A stretch of DNA of 64,000 nt from positions 186,001 to 250,000 of the forward strand of contig CAVRGS010000013.1 in the NCBI GenBank assembly GCA_963720765.1. The letters run 5' to 3'. Position numbers and translations under genes: made by a program. Below, piece by piece: positions 17,162 through 24,753 of the stretch; the stretch's first letter is position 1, and each line of letters begins with the position of its first letter. The stretch comes from DASUAS01 sp963720765. Its GTDB lineage: Bacteria; Actinomycetota; Acidimicrobiia; IMCC26256; DASPTH01. The notes beneath the pieces are model-generated. The model was not told the origin of the DNA. It was given only the letters and a program-made list of their open reading frames with translations, and made no database searches.

Positions 17162-18099
17162 GCTGGGTTCGGCTCCAGGACGACGCGCAGCGCTCCGGTC
17201 GTCTTGTCGGCGGCCACCCGGAACGCCTCGGGTGCATCTTCGATCGGGAAGCGGTGCGTGACGAGCGCGTCCACGAGATGCGGTGTCGACGCGAGGAGTT
17301 GCGCGGCGTCGTCGAAGTCGCGACCGCCGTCATGTTTGCAGTAGCCGAGCGCGGGCACCGACCGCACCTCCTTCATGAAGCACAGCATCTGCGGCCACTG
17401 CACCTCCGGTCCGAACACGCCGAGCACGCCCATGGCGCCGCCCGGCGCCGCGAGCTCGGCCGCGCGATGCAACGCGCTCTCCGAGCCGGCGGCTTCGATC
17501 ACGACGTCGTAGAGCTCCGACGGCTGCGTGGCCCCCAGCCGCTCACCGAGCTCGATCTGGTGCGGGTACCGGGCTTCGAGCGACACCTCGGCGGCGCCCA
17601 TCGCCCGGGCCGCGGCCACTGCCATCAGGCCGATGGCGCCGCCACCCACGACGGCCACCCGCGTGCCCGGACCGCCGCCGGCGAGCCGCACGGTGTGCCA
17701 CGCCACCGCGGTGGGCTCCACCAGGCACGCGCTCGACGGATCGAGCCCCTCGGGGAGGTCGACCAGCGAGCGCGACGGGGCGCGGAACCACTCGCTCATC
17801 CCGCCGTCGGCCATGACGCCCAGTGCGGTCGTCCCCGTGGTCGCACAGAGGTTGTAGCGACCCGCGAGGCAGAGGTCGCACTCGCCACAGCCGAAGATGG
17901 CCTCGATGGCGACGGTGCGGCCGTCCTCGGTGACGCCGGCGAGCTCGTGGCCGAGCACCATCGTGCTGCCCATCTCGATGTAGCCGAGGTCGGACGCGCA
18001 GATGCTGGCCGAGGTGATCTTGATCAGTTCGCCCGGACCTTCGGGCTCGTCGACGTCGACCACGGTGACGCCGGGCTTGGTGGATCGAACCGCGCGCAT
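17158..18099 (-). CDS. Zinc-type MDR dehydrogenase
   Basis: A 313-residue medium-chain dehydrogenase, on the short side for the family because the N-terminal barrel is compact. It has the zinc-site segments ICASDLGY and GHELAGV, the structural-zinc loop CGECDLCLAGRYNLC, and the Rossmann loop VVGGGAIGLMA. The usual C-G-T/S-D-x-H catalytic motif reads C-A-S-D-L-G, so the first-shell His is missing and catalytic zinc binding may be altered. It overlaps the VOC gene start by four bases and begins nine bases after the BVMO stop. Confidence 0.88.
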   Translation of the reverse strand: MRAVRSTKPGVTVVDVDEPEGPGELIKITSASICASDLGYIEMGSTMVLGHELAGVTEDGRTVAIEAIFGCGECDLCLAGRYNLCATTGTTALGVMADGGMSEWFRAPSRSLVDLPEGLDPSSACLVEPTAVAWHTVRLAGGGPGTRVAVVGGGAIGLMAVAAARAMGAAEVSLEARYPHQIELGERLGATQPSELYDVVIEAAGSESALHRAAELAAPGGAMGVLGVFGPEVQWPQMLCFMKEVRSVPALGYCKHDGGRDFDDAAQLLASTPHLVDALVTHRFPIEDAPEAFRVAADKTTGALRVVLEPNPA

Positions 18100-18108
18100 G
18101 GGGCTCCT

Positions 18109-20028
18109 TCAGCGGACGACGTAGTCGTCGGGGTCGGGTGCGAGGGTGCGCTGCCAGTACTCGAGCAGCGTGAACGGCCAGTTCTGCGCGACCCGACCGT
18201 GGTCGTTCTTGTACCAGCTGTTCACGTCGGACCAACCCCACGCCATCCGCCGGTTCTCGGCGTCGACCTGCTGGTTGAACTCGTCGTGCACGTCCTTGCG
18301 CACCTCGAGCGAAGCGTGGTGGGTGCGCAGCAGCAGTTCGAGACAGCCGAGGATGTAGCGCACGCCGCACTCGGAGAAGTAGATGATGCTGCCGTTGATG
18401 ACGATGTTGGTGTTCGGTCCGTAGAGGCAGAAGAAGTTGGGGAAGCCCGGGATCGTGATCCCGAGGTACGCGCGCGCGTCGCCCGCCCACTGCTCGTGGA
18501 GGTCGAGGCCGGCACTGCCGGTCACCTGCATCGGCGTGAGGAAGTTCGATGCCTGGAAGCCGGTGCCGTAGACGATGACGTCGACGTCGTACGCGGTGCC
18601 GTCGGCGGTGACGATGCCGGTCGGTGTGATCTCACGGATCGCGTCGGTGACGAGCGTGACGTTGTCGCGCGTGAGCGCACCGGCCCACACGCCGTTGTCG
18701 CGCAGCAGCCGCTTCGCACCGGGCGGGTATGTGGGAATCACGTGGGGGAGGAGGTCGGGACGATCGGCGAACTCGCGCTCGAGGTAGGAGGCGAGCATCG
18801 TGCGCATGAAGTCGTTGACTGCGCTGACGGTGCCGTTCGAGGTGTCCCACCCGGGATCGACGCGCACACCGGGGATCGAGCCGTCGCCCATGCGCCAGAA
18901 CATCCAGAAGCGGTTCCACTCGCTGTACGTCGGCACGTGCGCGTAGAGCCAGCGCTGCCCTTCGGGCACGGCGTCGTGGTAGTCGGGGCTGGGCCCGAGC
19001 CACGGTGGGGTGCGTTGGAAGAGGAACAGCTCGCCGGCGCGGGGCGCGATCTCGGGCGTGAACTGCACCGAGCTGGCGCCCGTGCCGATCACCGCGACGC
19101 GCGCGCCGTCGATCGGCGCGTCGTGGTCCCACCGCGCGGAGTGGAACGCGACTCCTTCGAAGGTGTCGATGCCGGGGATCTCGGGGAAGTGAGGGCGATT
19201 CAGTTGACCGACCGCGCTCACCACCGCGTTGGCGACGAGGGTCTCGTCGTTGCCGTCGGCGTCACGCGCGACGATCGTCCACGTCGCGGTGGTGTCGTCC
19301 CAGGTGGCCGAGCGCACCTCGGTGCGGAACCGGATGTGGTCGAGCACGCCGAAGTCGCGGGCGCAGTCACGGAAGTAGTCGTGCAGCACCTGCTGGTCGG
19401 AGTAGTGCAGCGGCCAGTCGTGACGTTGCGCGAACGAGTAGCTGTAGTTGTGGTTCGGGTTGTCGACCCGACACCCCGGATACGTGTTCTCGAACCACGT
19501 GCCGCCGACGTCGGCGTTCTTCTCGACCACCACGTAGTCGATGCCGGCCTGCGCGAGGCGGTACGCGGTGAGGATCCCCGACATGCCGCCGCCGATGATC
19601 ACGACACGGAAGTCGGTGTCGGGAGCCAGGTCGGCCTTGCGCCATTGCGGGCCGCGTCGGTCGTCGCCACGCAGCGCGAGCTCCTCTTCGAGCAACGGCA
19701 CGTACTCGCCCATCGCCGCGCCCCCGACGACGTGCTCCATGATGCGCACGAGGTCGTCGCTCGACGGCGGTGTGGCGAGCCCGGTGGCGTCGTCACGCAA
19801 GCGGATGAGCGCGTCGAGTGCGAGCTCGCGTGCGGTGGCCTGCTGCTGCGGTGACAACCCGCCCTGGGGGAGCGCGAGCAGGTTCGGATCCGGCCGCAGG
19901 TCGTCGCGCAACAACGAGAGGTCACCGGTCGCGTACGCGAGCGCGGGGAGCAACGGCGGGATCTCGGCGTCGGCGAGGTGGCCGCGCAGCTCGTCGTCGG
20001 TGGCGGTGATCGCCGTCGCGTCGCCCAC
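18109..20028 (-). CDS. Baeyer-Villiger monooxygenase with N-terminal extension (HAPMO-like)
   Basis: A 639-residue class B flavin monooxygenase. An extra N-terminal domain of about 140 residues precedes the first FAD loop VVIIGGGMSG, as in 4-hydroxyacetophenone monooxygenase. The BVMO fingerprint FEGVAFHSARWDHD (FxGxxxHxxxW) follows, then the NADPH loop VIGTGASS and VYGTGFQ. It converts a ketone to an ester or lactone with O2 and NADPH. The start is a GTG at 20028, one base after the stop of the SDR upstream. Together with the SDRs and MDR it forms an alcohol-to-ketone-to-ester route. Confidence 0.93.
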   Translation of the reverse strand: MGDATAITATDDELRGHLADAEIPPLLPALAYATGDLSLLRDDLRPDPNLLALPQGGLSPQQQATARELALDALIRLRDDATGLATPPSSDDLVRIMEHVVGGAAMGEYVPLLEEELALRGDDRRGPQWRKADLAPDTDFRVVIIGGGMSGILTAYRLAQAGIDYVVVEKNADVGGTWFENTYPGCRVDNPNHNYSYSFAQRHDWPLHYSDQQVLHDYFRDCARDFGVLDHIRFRTEVRSATWDDTTATWTIVARDADGNDETLVANAVVSAVGQLNRPHFPEIPGIDTFEGVAFHSARWDHDAPIDGARVAVIGTGASSVQFTPEIAPRAGELFLFQRTPPWLGPSPDYHDAVPEGQRWLYAHVPTYSEWNRFWMFWRMGDGSIPGVRVDPGWDTSNGTVSAVNDFMRTMLASYLEREFADRPDLLPHVIPTYPPGAKRLLRDNGVWAGALTRDNVTLVTDAIREITPTGIVTADGTAYDVDVIVYGTGFQASNFLTPMQVTGSAGLDLHEQWAGDARAYLGITIPGFPNFFCLYGPNTNIVINGSIIYFSECGVRYILGCLELLLRTHHASLEVRKDVHDEFNQQVDAENRRMAWGWSDVNSWYKNDHGRVAQNWPFTLLEYWQRTLAPDPDDYVVR

Positions 20029-20029
20029 G

Positions 20030-20794
20030 TCACATGTCGGTGATCGTGCACCCGCCGTCGACGACCACCTGGGTGCCGGTGATGAAGCTGGCGTCGGTGC
20101 TCAGGAGGAAGCGAGCGGTCTTGCCGATCTCCGACGGCTTGCCGAGCCGGTGCATCGGCGAGGCGGCGGCGAAGCGGTCGTGCAGGTCACCGATGTCGGG
20201 CAGCATCGGCGTCTCGATGAAGCCTGGGCAGATCGCGTTGACGCGGATGCCCTCCTGCGCGAACCGGATGGCCAGCGAGCGGGTGAGGCCGAGCACACCC
20301 GCCTTCGACGCCGCGTAGGCCGGGTTCATCGGGTTGGCGACGATGCCGTGGATCGACGCGATGCCCACGACCGCGGCGTCGGGGGCGTTGGCGCGCAGCT
20401 GCGAGAGGAACGCCTGGATGACCATCGCGTACGCGCGGAGGTTCACCTCCATGAGCGGGTCCCACGTCTTGTCGGTGAGGTCCTGGAGATCGATCGCGTC
20501 CGGGACCCCGGCCGCGTGCACCACGCCGCCGATGGTCCCGACGGCGGCGACGGCTTCGTCGGCGGCGTCGGCGAGGGAGTCCGTCTCGCGCACGTCGACC
20601 GCCATCCCGATGGTCTTCACGCCGTGTGCGGACGCCACCGCCTCGGCGGCCTCCGCGGCCCGCTCAGGGTGGAGGTCCCAGATCGCCACCGGGCGCCCGA
20701 CCTCGGCGACCGCATGCGCCGTGGCGAGGCCGATGCCCGAGGCGCCGCCGGTGATCACGACGCCCGACGTGGGTTGGAGCTCGAGTGCGGCCAT
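20030..20794 (-). CDS. Short-chain dehydrogenase/reductase
   Basis: A 254-residue SDR that opens the five-gene operon down to 15915. The dinucleotide loop is VITGGASGIG, catalytic residues appear in GIASIHG and YAASK, and the C-terminal end is QVVVDGGCTITDM. Probably makes or reduces the ketone substrate of the monooxygenase that follows. The ATG at 20794 is chosen over an upstream in-frame one because CATGAT stands exactly six bases before it, as at other leaderless starts, and there is no ribosome-binding site. Confidence 0.92.
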   Translation of the reverse strand: MAALELQPTSGVVITGGASGIGLATAHAVAEVGRPVAIWDLHPERAAEAAEAVASAHGVKTIGMAVDVRETDSLADAADEAVAAVGTIGGVVHAAGVPDAIDLQDLTDKTWDPLMEVNLRAYAMVIQAFLSQLRANAPDAAVVGIASIHGIVANPMNPAYAASKAGVLGLTRSLAIRFAQEGIRVNAICPGFIETPMLPDIGDLHDRFAAASPMHRLGKPSEIGKTARFLLSTDASFITGTQVVVDGGCTITDM

Positions 20795-20800
20795 GGGGGC

Positions 20801-20806
20801 ATCATG
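20801..20806 (-). promoter_or_regulatory. Leaderless -10 element CATGAT
   Basis: Six bases upstream of the SDR ATG at 20794 on the minus strand. It lies back to back with CAGGAT at 20838-20843, which is seven bases before the ATG at 20851 on the plus strand. The 56-base interval would carry two outward promoters. Confidence 0.45.
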
Positions 20807-20837
20807 CCAGGAGTGGGCGGGAGGCACCCGTCCGCGA

Positions 20838-20843
20838 CAGGAT
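20838..20843 (+). promoter_or_regulatory. Leaderless -10 element CAGGAT
   Basis: Seven bases before the ATG at 20851, with no Shine-Dalgarno. Plus-strand half of the divergent promoter pair between the SDR and the quinone-oxidoreductase-like gene. Confidence 0.4.
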
Positions 20844-20850
20844 CGGCCAC

Positions 20851-21837
20851 ATGACCGAGACCTTCACCGCGTTCACCGCCGAGAAGAGCGACGACGGGTT
20901 TCGTCGTGGCGTCACCGAGCTGACCCTCGACGACCTGCCCGAGGGCGATGTGGTCGTCGACGTCGAGTGGTCGAGCGTCAACTACAAGGACCACCTGGCC
21001 TCGACCGAGAAGGGGCGGGTCGCCCGCATCTCGCCGATCGTGCCGGGGATCGACCTGGCCGGGACGGTGCGGTCGAGCGACGCGGCCGGGATCGCAGCGG
21101 GGGACGCGGTGCTCGCGCACGGCTACGACCTGGGCGTGGCGCAGCACGGTGGGTTCGCGCAGATGGCGCGGGTGCCCTCGGGGTGGGTGGTGCCGCTGCC
21201 CGACGGCCTCACCGCACGCGAAGCGATGATCGTCGGCACTGCGGGCTACACCGCGGCGCTGTCGGTGCTCGCGTTGCTCGATCACGGGCTCGCGCCGGGT
21301 GACGGCACCGTCCTCGTCACCGGCGCCACCGGGGGCGTGGGCAGCATGGCGGTGGCGATGCTCGCGAGGCTCGGGTTCACCGTCGCCGCGAGCACGGGGA
21401 AGGCCGAGGCGGCGCCGTTCCTCCGTGGGCTCGGTGCCTCGGAGATCATCGACCGCGAGGAGCTCACCGACATCGGCAAGCCGCTGCAGTCGGTCCGGTG
21501 GGCGAGCGCGGTCGACGCAGTGGGTGGCTCGACGCTCGCGCACGTGCTGGCGACGCTCGCGCCCGGAGGCGCGGTGGCGGCGAGTGGCAACGTCGGCGGC
21601 GCGGAGCTGCCCACCACCGTGCTGCCGTTCATCCTGCGCGGCGTCGCGCTCTTCGGCATCGACTCCGCGGGTACGCCGATCGAGCGTCGTCGAGAGGTGT
21701 GGGCACGCATCGCGACCGACCTGAAGCCCGCGGGCCTCTCCGCGATGGAGCACGTCGTCGACCTCGCGCACCTCGAGGGCGCGCTCGACGAGATCGGCCG
21801 CGGCGGCGTGACCGGCCGCTACGTGGTGGAGCTCTGA
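20851..21837 (+). CDS. YhdH/YhfP-type quinone oxidoreductase (acrylyl-CoA reductase-like)
   Basis: A 328-residue zinc-free MDR protein. Hallmarks are VEWSSVNYKDHLAS (about residues 34-47), GIDLAGTV, VLAHGYDLGVAQHGGFAQM and the NADP loop VLVTGATGGVGSMAVAML. This is the YhdH/AcuI group, which reduces acrylyl-CoA or other activated double bonds with NADPH. It is a single-gene unit diverging from the SDR/BVMO operon, and may serve general enoyl reduction. Confidence 0.9.
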   Translation: MTETFTAFTAEKSDDGFRRGVTELTLDDLPEGDVVVDVEWSSVNYKDHLASTEKGRVARISPIVPGIDLAGTVRSSDAAGIAAGDAVLAHGYDLGVAQHGGFAQMARVPSGWVVPLPDGLTAREAMIVGTAGYTAALSVLALLDHGLAPGDGTVLVTGATGGVGSMAVAMLARLGFTVAASTGKAEAAPFLRGLGASEIIDREELTDIGKPLQSVRWASAVDAVGGSTLAHVLATLAPGGAVAASGNVGGAELPTTVLPFILRGVALFGIDSAGTPIERRREVWARIATDLKPAGLSAMEHVVDLAHLEGALDEIGRGGVTGRYVVEL

Positions 21838-21853
21838 ACGACTGGGCCGGAGA

Positions 21854-22132
21854 TCAGGCGGGGAAGGGCTCGAGGCCCATGCGCGCCCGCACCTCGGGTC
21901 GACGCAGCGGCGGCACCGTCTTCGGAGGCTGACGGCGCGCCGGGAGCCGGTCGAGGAGGTCGTGCGCCAGCGCGGCGATCTCGAGTGCGACCGCGTGCAT
22001 GTCGTCGTGCACCGCGCCGGTCGGCTTGGTGACGCCGGTGATCTTGCGCACGAACTGGTACGCCGCGGCTTCGATCTCTTCGTCGGTGGCCGGCGGCTCC
22101 AGGCCGCGCAGCTCGGTGATGTTCCTGCACAT
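21854..22132 (-). CDS. DUF2277-like small protein
   Basis: A 92-residue protein starting MCRNITELRGLEPPAT, followed by EEIEAAAYQFVRKITG and an Ala/Leu helix ending in LLDRLPARR. This order is characteristic of the DUF2277 family, whose function is unknown. The gene begins five bases after the stop of the PhnB-like gene, so the two are probably one unit. No catalytic motif is visible; the conserved N-terminal Cys-Arg-Asn may bind a metal or nucleic acid. Confidence 0.75.
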   Translation of the reverse strand: MCRNITELRGLEPPATDEEIEAAAYQFVRKITGVTKPTGAVHDDMHAVALEIAALAHDLLDRLPARRQPPKTVPPLRRPEVRARMGLEPFPA

Positions 22133-22137
22133 GTGGG

Positions 22138-22617
22138 TCAACGCTCCTTGCCGTCGAACGCGGCCTGCAGTGCCGCGAGATCGAGCTTCTTCATGCCGTA
22201 CATCGCGTTCAGGGCCCGCTTCGAGGCATCCTTGTCGTCGCTGGTGTAGAGCTTCGCCCAGCCCTCGGGCACGACCTGCCACGAAAGGCCGAACTTGTCC
22301 TTCAGCCATCCGCACTGGCTCTCTTCGCCGCCGTCGGCGGTGAGCGCGTTCCAGTAGTAGTCGACTTCGTCCTGGTCGGCGCAGTTGATCAGGAGCGACA
22401 CGGCCTCGTCGAAGGTGAACTGCGGGCCGCCGTTGACGCCGGTGTGCTCCTGACCGTCGAGCAGGAAGCTGACGGTGAGGACGCCACCGGGGTTCGGCGC
22501 GTCGTCGGGGTAGTACGTGATGTCGGTGATCTCGGAGTTCGGGAACACCGACACGTAGAACTCGGCGGCCTCGAGCGCGTTGGTGTCGAACCAGAGGTTC
22601 GGGGTGATCCTGGGCAT
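22138..22617 (-). CDS. PhnB-like VOC protein
   Basis: A 159-residue PhnB / 3-demethylubiquinone-methyltransferase-like VOC protein. The opening ITPNLWFDTNALEAAEFYVSVFP and the segments EHTGVNGGPQFTFDEAVSL and CGWLKDKFGLSWQVVPEGW are diagnostic of this subgroup. Despite the historical name these proteins are not proven methyltransferases; function is unknown. On the minus strand TACGGT at 22650-22655 could be the -10, giving a leader of about 25 bases. Confidence 0.88.
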   Translation of the reverse strand: MPRITPNLWFDTNALEAAEFYVSVFPNSEITDITYYPDDAPNPGGVLTVSFLLDGQEHTGVNGGPQFTFDEAVSLLINCADQDEVDYYWNALTADGGEESQCGWLKDKFGLSWQVVPEGWAKLYTSDDKDASKRALNAMYGMKKLDLAALQAAFDGKER

Positions 22618-22692
22618 GACTCGGCTCCCGCGATCGTGGGAATGGACTCACCGTATCGACCGCGCGGGCGAGGCGAATTCATCGTCGGCGGC

Positions 22693-22744
22693 CGGAAAGA
22701 AACCGCCCCTGGAGGCCGGGGTGGGTCCGGGCTCCAGGGGCGGT
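22693..22744 (-). terminator. Intrinsic terminator (minus strand)
   Basis: A perfect 13-base inverted repeat (22702-22714 with 22732-22744, ACCGCCCCTGGAG / CTCCAGGGGCGGT) is followed on the minus strand by the T-rich run TTTCTTTCC. This is the only hairpin in the window with a proper T-tract. It is about 190 bases past the CMD-family stop, which already has its own hairpin at 22875, so it may end a separate transcript. Confidence 0.7.
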
Positions 22745-22817
22745 GTGGGGGCGTTTCGGCCGGTGGGGCAACCGGCAATGGAGTGATCGGCCGTCGTCGC
22801 CCGTTCTGGAGCGTCTT
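22693..22817 (-). ncRNA. Candidate small RNA with C-rich loops
   Basis: Read on the minus strand, a possible -35 TTAACC (22847-22852) and -10 CAACGT (22824-22829) are 17 bases apart. The predicted transcript of about 125 nt contains the perfect stem GCCGGT/ACCGGC (22758-22775) with the loop TGCCCC, a single-stranded run with CGCCCCCACA, and a 13-bp terminator stem with another C-rich loop, followed by TTTCTTTCC. Two C-rich-loop hairpins recall the actinobacterial 6C RNA class, but I cannot show a match. It could also be just a terminator and spacer. Confidence 0.35.
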
Positions 22818-22874
22818 GGCCGAACGTTGGAACAACGCTGACCGATGGTTAACGGACGTCCCTCCGGTCCACCC

Positions 22875-22921
22875 AGGTTGCGTCACGTGACATCGAGAGA
22901 CGACGTCAGGTGACGCCACCT
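22875..22921. repeat. Hairpin-family copy B
   Basis: Outer arms AGGTTGCGTCAC (22875-22886) and GTGACGCCACCT (22910-22921) pair with one mismatch. Inner arms TGACATCG and CGACGTCA pair with one mismatch around an AGAGA loop. It begins 20 bases after the stop of the carboxymuconolactone-decarboxylase-family gene. Same family as copies at 15853, 39986, 46541 and 51673. Confidence 0.7.
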
Positions 22922-22941
22922 CGGGTGGTCGGGGCGAGAGG

Positions 22942-23520
22942 TCAGCCGACGCCGACGGGCTCCACCGCGGTGTCGACCTGGTCGGCGGAGTACTTCACGA
23001 CCGGCTCGTCGGTGCCGAACACCTCGAGCGTGTGGATGAAGCGGTGCATTCCCATCGATCCCGCACAGCTGAGCCCGAGCTCGATGATCTGCGCGGCGGT
23101 GAACACCTCGGCCAGCTCGGCGTAGAACTCGCGGTCGATGGCGTGGTGGTCGGCCGACAGCAGGTCCATGAACTTGACCGCGAGGCGTTCCTGCTCGGTG
23201 AGGCCGCCGCCCTCCATGTCGAGGAGGCACGCGACGTCCTCGTCGGTGATGGAGTCGTGCTTGCGCGACTGCATGCACGGCTGGCACTCGCCGAGCTGGG
23301 CGCTGCGGATGCGCAGGAGCTCGAGGATGCGACCGCCCAGCAGCGAACCGCTCCCGCGCAGACGACGGGTGTCGTCCATCGCGAGCAGGTGACGGGTGCT
23401 GTAGGCGAACAGCTGGAGCGGGATCGGCGTGGCGTAGAGCCCTTCCTCGCAGCCGCTCTCGATCACGGCGCGGGAGACGGGGGAGAGCTCGTCCATGGGG
23501 ATCGGTTCGATGATCGGCAT
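22942..23520 (-). CDS. Carboxymuconolactone decarboxylase / AhpD-like protein
   Basis: A 192-residue CMD-family protein. The active-site region GECQPCMQSRKHD has the C-x2-C-x4-H pattern of AhpD-type peroxidase proteins, preceded by the helix LLRIRSAQL. The second helix MDLLSADHHAID and the end LEVFGTDEPV complete the domain. Probable antioxidant or decarboxylase function. ATG 23520 has an upstream AAAGG-type site, and TAGTGT at 23550-23555 could be the -10. Confidence 0.88.
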   Translation of the reverse strand: MPIIEPIPMDELSPVSRAVIESGCEEGLYATPIPLQLFAYSTRHLLAMDDTRRLRGSGSLLGGRILELLRIRSAQLGECQPCMQSRKHDSITDEDVACLLDMEGGGLTEQERLAVKFMDLLSADHHAIDREFYAELAEVFTAAQIIELGLSCAGSMGMHRFIHTLEVFGTDEPVVKYSADQVDTAVEPVGVG

Positions 23521-23609
23521 GCGAGTGACCTTTCGTTCCTGGTCCTGGCACACTAAGCCCGCTCGCGCTCGCGACGCACGACGGTGGGAACGGTGGGAAG
23601 GCGAACGAC

Positions 23610-24431
23610 GTGGATCTCGGACTGACCGACAAGGTGGCGCTGGTCACCGGTTCGTACCGCGGCACGGGGGCAGGCATCGCGCGTTCGTTGGCCGCCGAAG
23701 GCGCCGTCGTGCTGGTGCACGGGCTCGAACCGGGACAGGCCGACGACGTGGCGTCGGAGCTCACCGCCGGCGGCGGGCGCGCCCACGCCGTCGTCGGGGA
23801 CATCAGGACCGAGGACGGCACCACGGCGTTGGTCGGCGACGTCCAGGCGCAGCTCGTTGCGGGTGGTCGTGACCACGTCGACATCGTCGTGAACAACTTC
23901 GGCAACACCGATCACGCGAGCGACTGGGATGCGGCCGACAGCGCCTCGTGGCACGGCAGCTACGACGTCAACGTGGTGAGCGCGTTCCGCGTGACGCAGG
24001 CGTTCGTCCCCGACATGCGCGCCGCGGGCTGGGGTCGCGTGGTGGTGATGTCCACCATTGGCGCGACGCGACCGGGCGACACGATCCCCGAGTACTACAC
24101 CGCGAAGGGGGCACTGCCGTCGATGGCGGTCGGGTTGGCGAAGCACCTGGCGGGCACAGGGATCACGGTGAACTGCGTGAGCCCGGGGATCATCGCGACG
24201 GACGAGGTGGTGGCGAGCTACACGAAGCGCGCCGAGCGCGCCGGCCGCGGTACGGACTGGGAGAGCGTGCAGGAGCTCATCCAGGAGGGGCGCATGGCGA
24301 ACCCGACTGGCCGCGTGCCGACCCCCGACGAGGTCGGCCGCTTCGTGACGTTCGTGGTGAGCGATGTCGCGTGGCACCTCAACGGCGCGCACCTCCGCCT
24401 CGACGGCGGCGCGTCCGACGCAGTGACCTGA
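23610..24431 (+). CDS. Short-chain dehydrogenase/reductase
   Basis: A 273-residue SDR starting at a GTG. The cofactor loop is VTGSYRGTGAG; the NNFGNTDHA motif and STIG with EYYTAK (Tyr-x3-Lys) supply the active site. The insert after the catalytic region (SYTKRAERAGRGTDWESVQ) is slightly longer than usual. NAD(P)-dependent oxidoreductase; it stands alone on the plus strand, so its pathway is unclear. Confidence 0.9.
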   Translation: MDLGLTDKVALVTGSYRGTGAGIARSLAAEGAVVLVHGLEPGQADDVASELTAGGGRAHAVVGDIRTEDGTTALVGDVQAQLVAGGRDHVDIVVNNFGNTDHASDWDAADSASWHGSYDVNVVSAFRVTQAFVPDMRAAGWGRVVVMSTIGATRPGDTIPEYYTAKGALPSMAVGLAKHLAGTGITVNCVSPGIIATDEVVASYTKRAERAGRGTDWESVQELIQEGRMANPTGRVPTPDEVGRFVTFVVSDVAWHLNGAHLRLDGGASDAVT

Positions 24432-24436
24432 CCGCG

Positions 24437-24706
24437 TCAGTCGCGCTGCTCGGCGAGCGCGGCGTCGATGATCTCGACCGCGCGCGGCTGATCGGGCTCG
24501 AAGCAGAGGATCTCGGAACGGAGCACCCCACCGTAGACGGGGTAGCGGTCGCGCAGCTGCGCCCGGATGCCGGCAGCCCGGAGCTCACCGATCAGGTAGC
24601 CACCCAGACTCGGCCCGACGTTGGCGACGGCCACCACGTGTTCGGGATCGGGCACGTGCCCGTCGTCGGCTGTCATCACCCGGTGGACCCACTCCAGGAG
24701 ATGCAC
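24437..24706 (-). CDS. Small DUF2007-like protein
   Basis: An 89-residue protein. The stretch VVAVANVGPSLGGYLIGELR, then AAGIRAQLRDRY, and the end RAVEIIDAAL follow the pattern of DUF2007-type putative signal-transducing domains (a strand, an amphipathic helix, an 'eagI-x-A-x-v-x-d' turn and a final helix). The GTG start has CAAGAT exactly six bases upstream, the same leaderless arrangement as the diverging AraC gene. Confidence 0.6.
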   Translation of the reverse strand: MHLLEWVHRVMTADDGHVPDPEHVVAVANVGPSLGGYLIGELRAAGIRAQLRDRYPVYGGVLRSEILCFEPDQPRAVEIIDAALAEQRD

Positions 24707-24712
24707 GGCACC

Positions 24713-24718
24713 ATCTTG
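24713..24718 (-). promoter_or_regulatory. Leaderless -10 element CAAGAT
   Basis: Six bases before the GTG at 24706 on the minus strand. With GAGACT at 24742-24747, six bases before the GTG at 24754 on the plus strand, it forms an outward pair within a 47-base interval. Confidence 0.4.
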
Positions 24719-24741
24719 GCACCGGCGGCAGCGAAGTTCGC

Positions 24742-24747
24742 GAGACT
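24742..24747 (+). promoter_or_regulatory. Possible leaderless -10 element GAGACT
   Basis: Six bases before the GTG start at 24754, no Shine-Dalgarno. It fits the nAnnnT-N6-start pattern but is a poor TAnnnT match, so confidence is low. Confidence 0.3.
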
Positions 24748-24753
24748 GGTCCC

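Larger units (their letters stand above)
22618..22941. other. Gene-free 324-base interval
   Basis: No convincing coding frame. It holds, from right to left, hairpin-family copy B just after the stop of the gene at 22942, a relatively AT-rich patch around 22815-22855, a C-rich-loop candidate non-coding RNA, an intrinsic terminator with a T-tract on the minus strand, and the probable promoter of the PhnB-like gene. This is the only gap above 300 bases in the window. Confidence 0.6.

Noticed and set aside
17254..19854. 866-codon open frame opposite the Baeyer-Villiger monooxygenase
   Set aside because: No domain-like segments; the minus strand holds intact FAD, NADPH and BVMO fingerprints over the same bases.
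12859..20794. Natural-product biosynthetic cluster
   Set aside because: No PKS, NRPS, terpene synthase, RiPP precursor or resistance gene; oxidoreductase and CoA-ligase content fits catabolism better.
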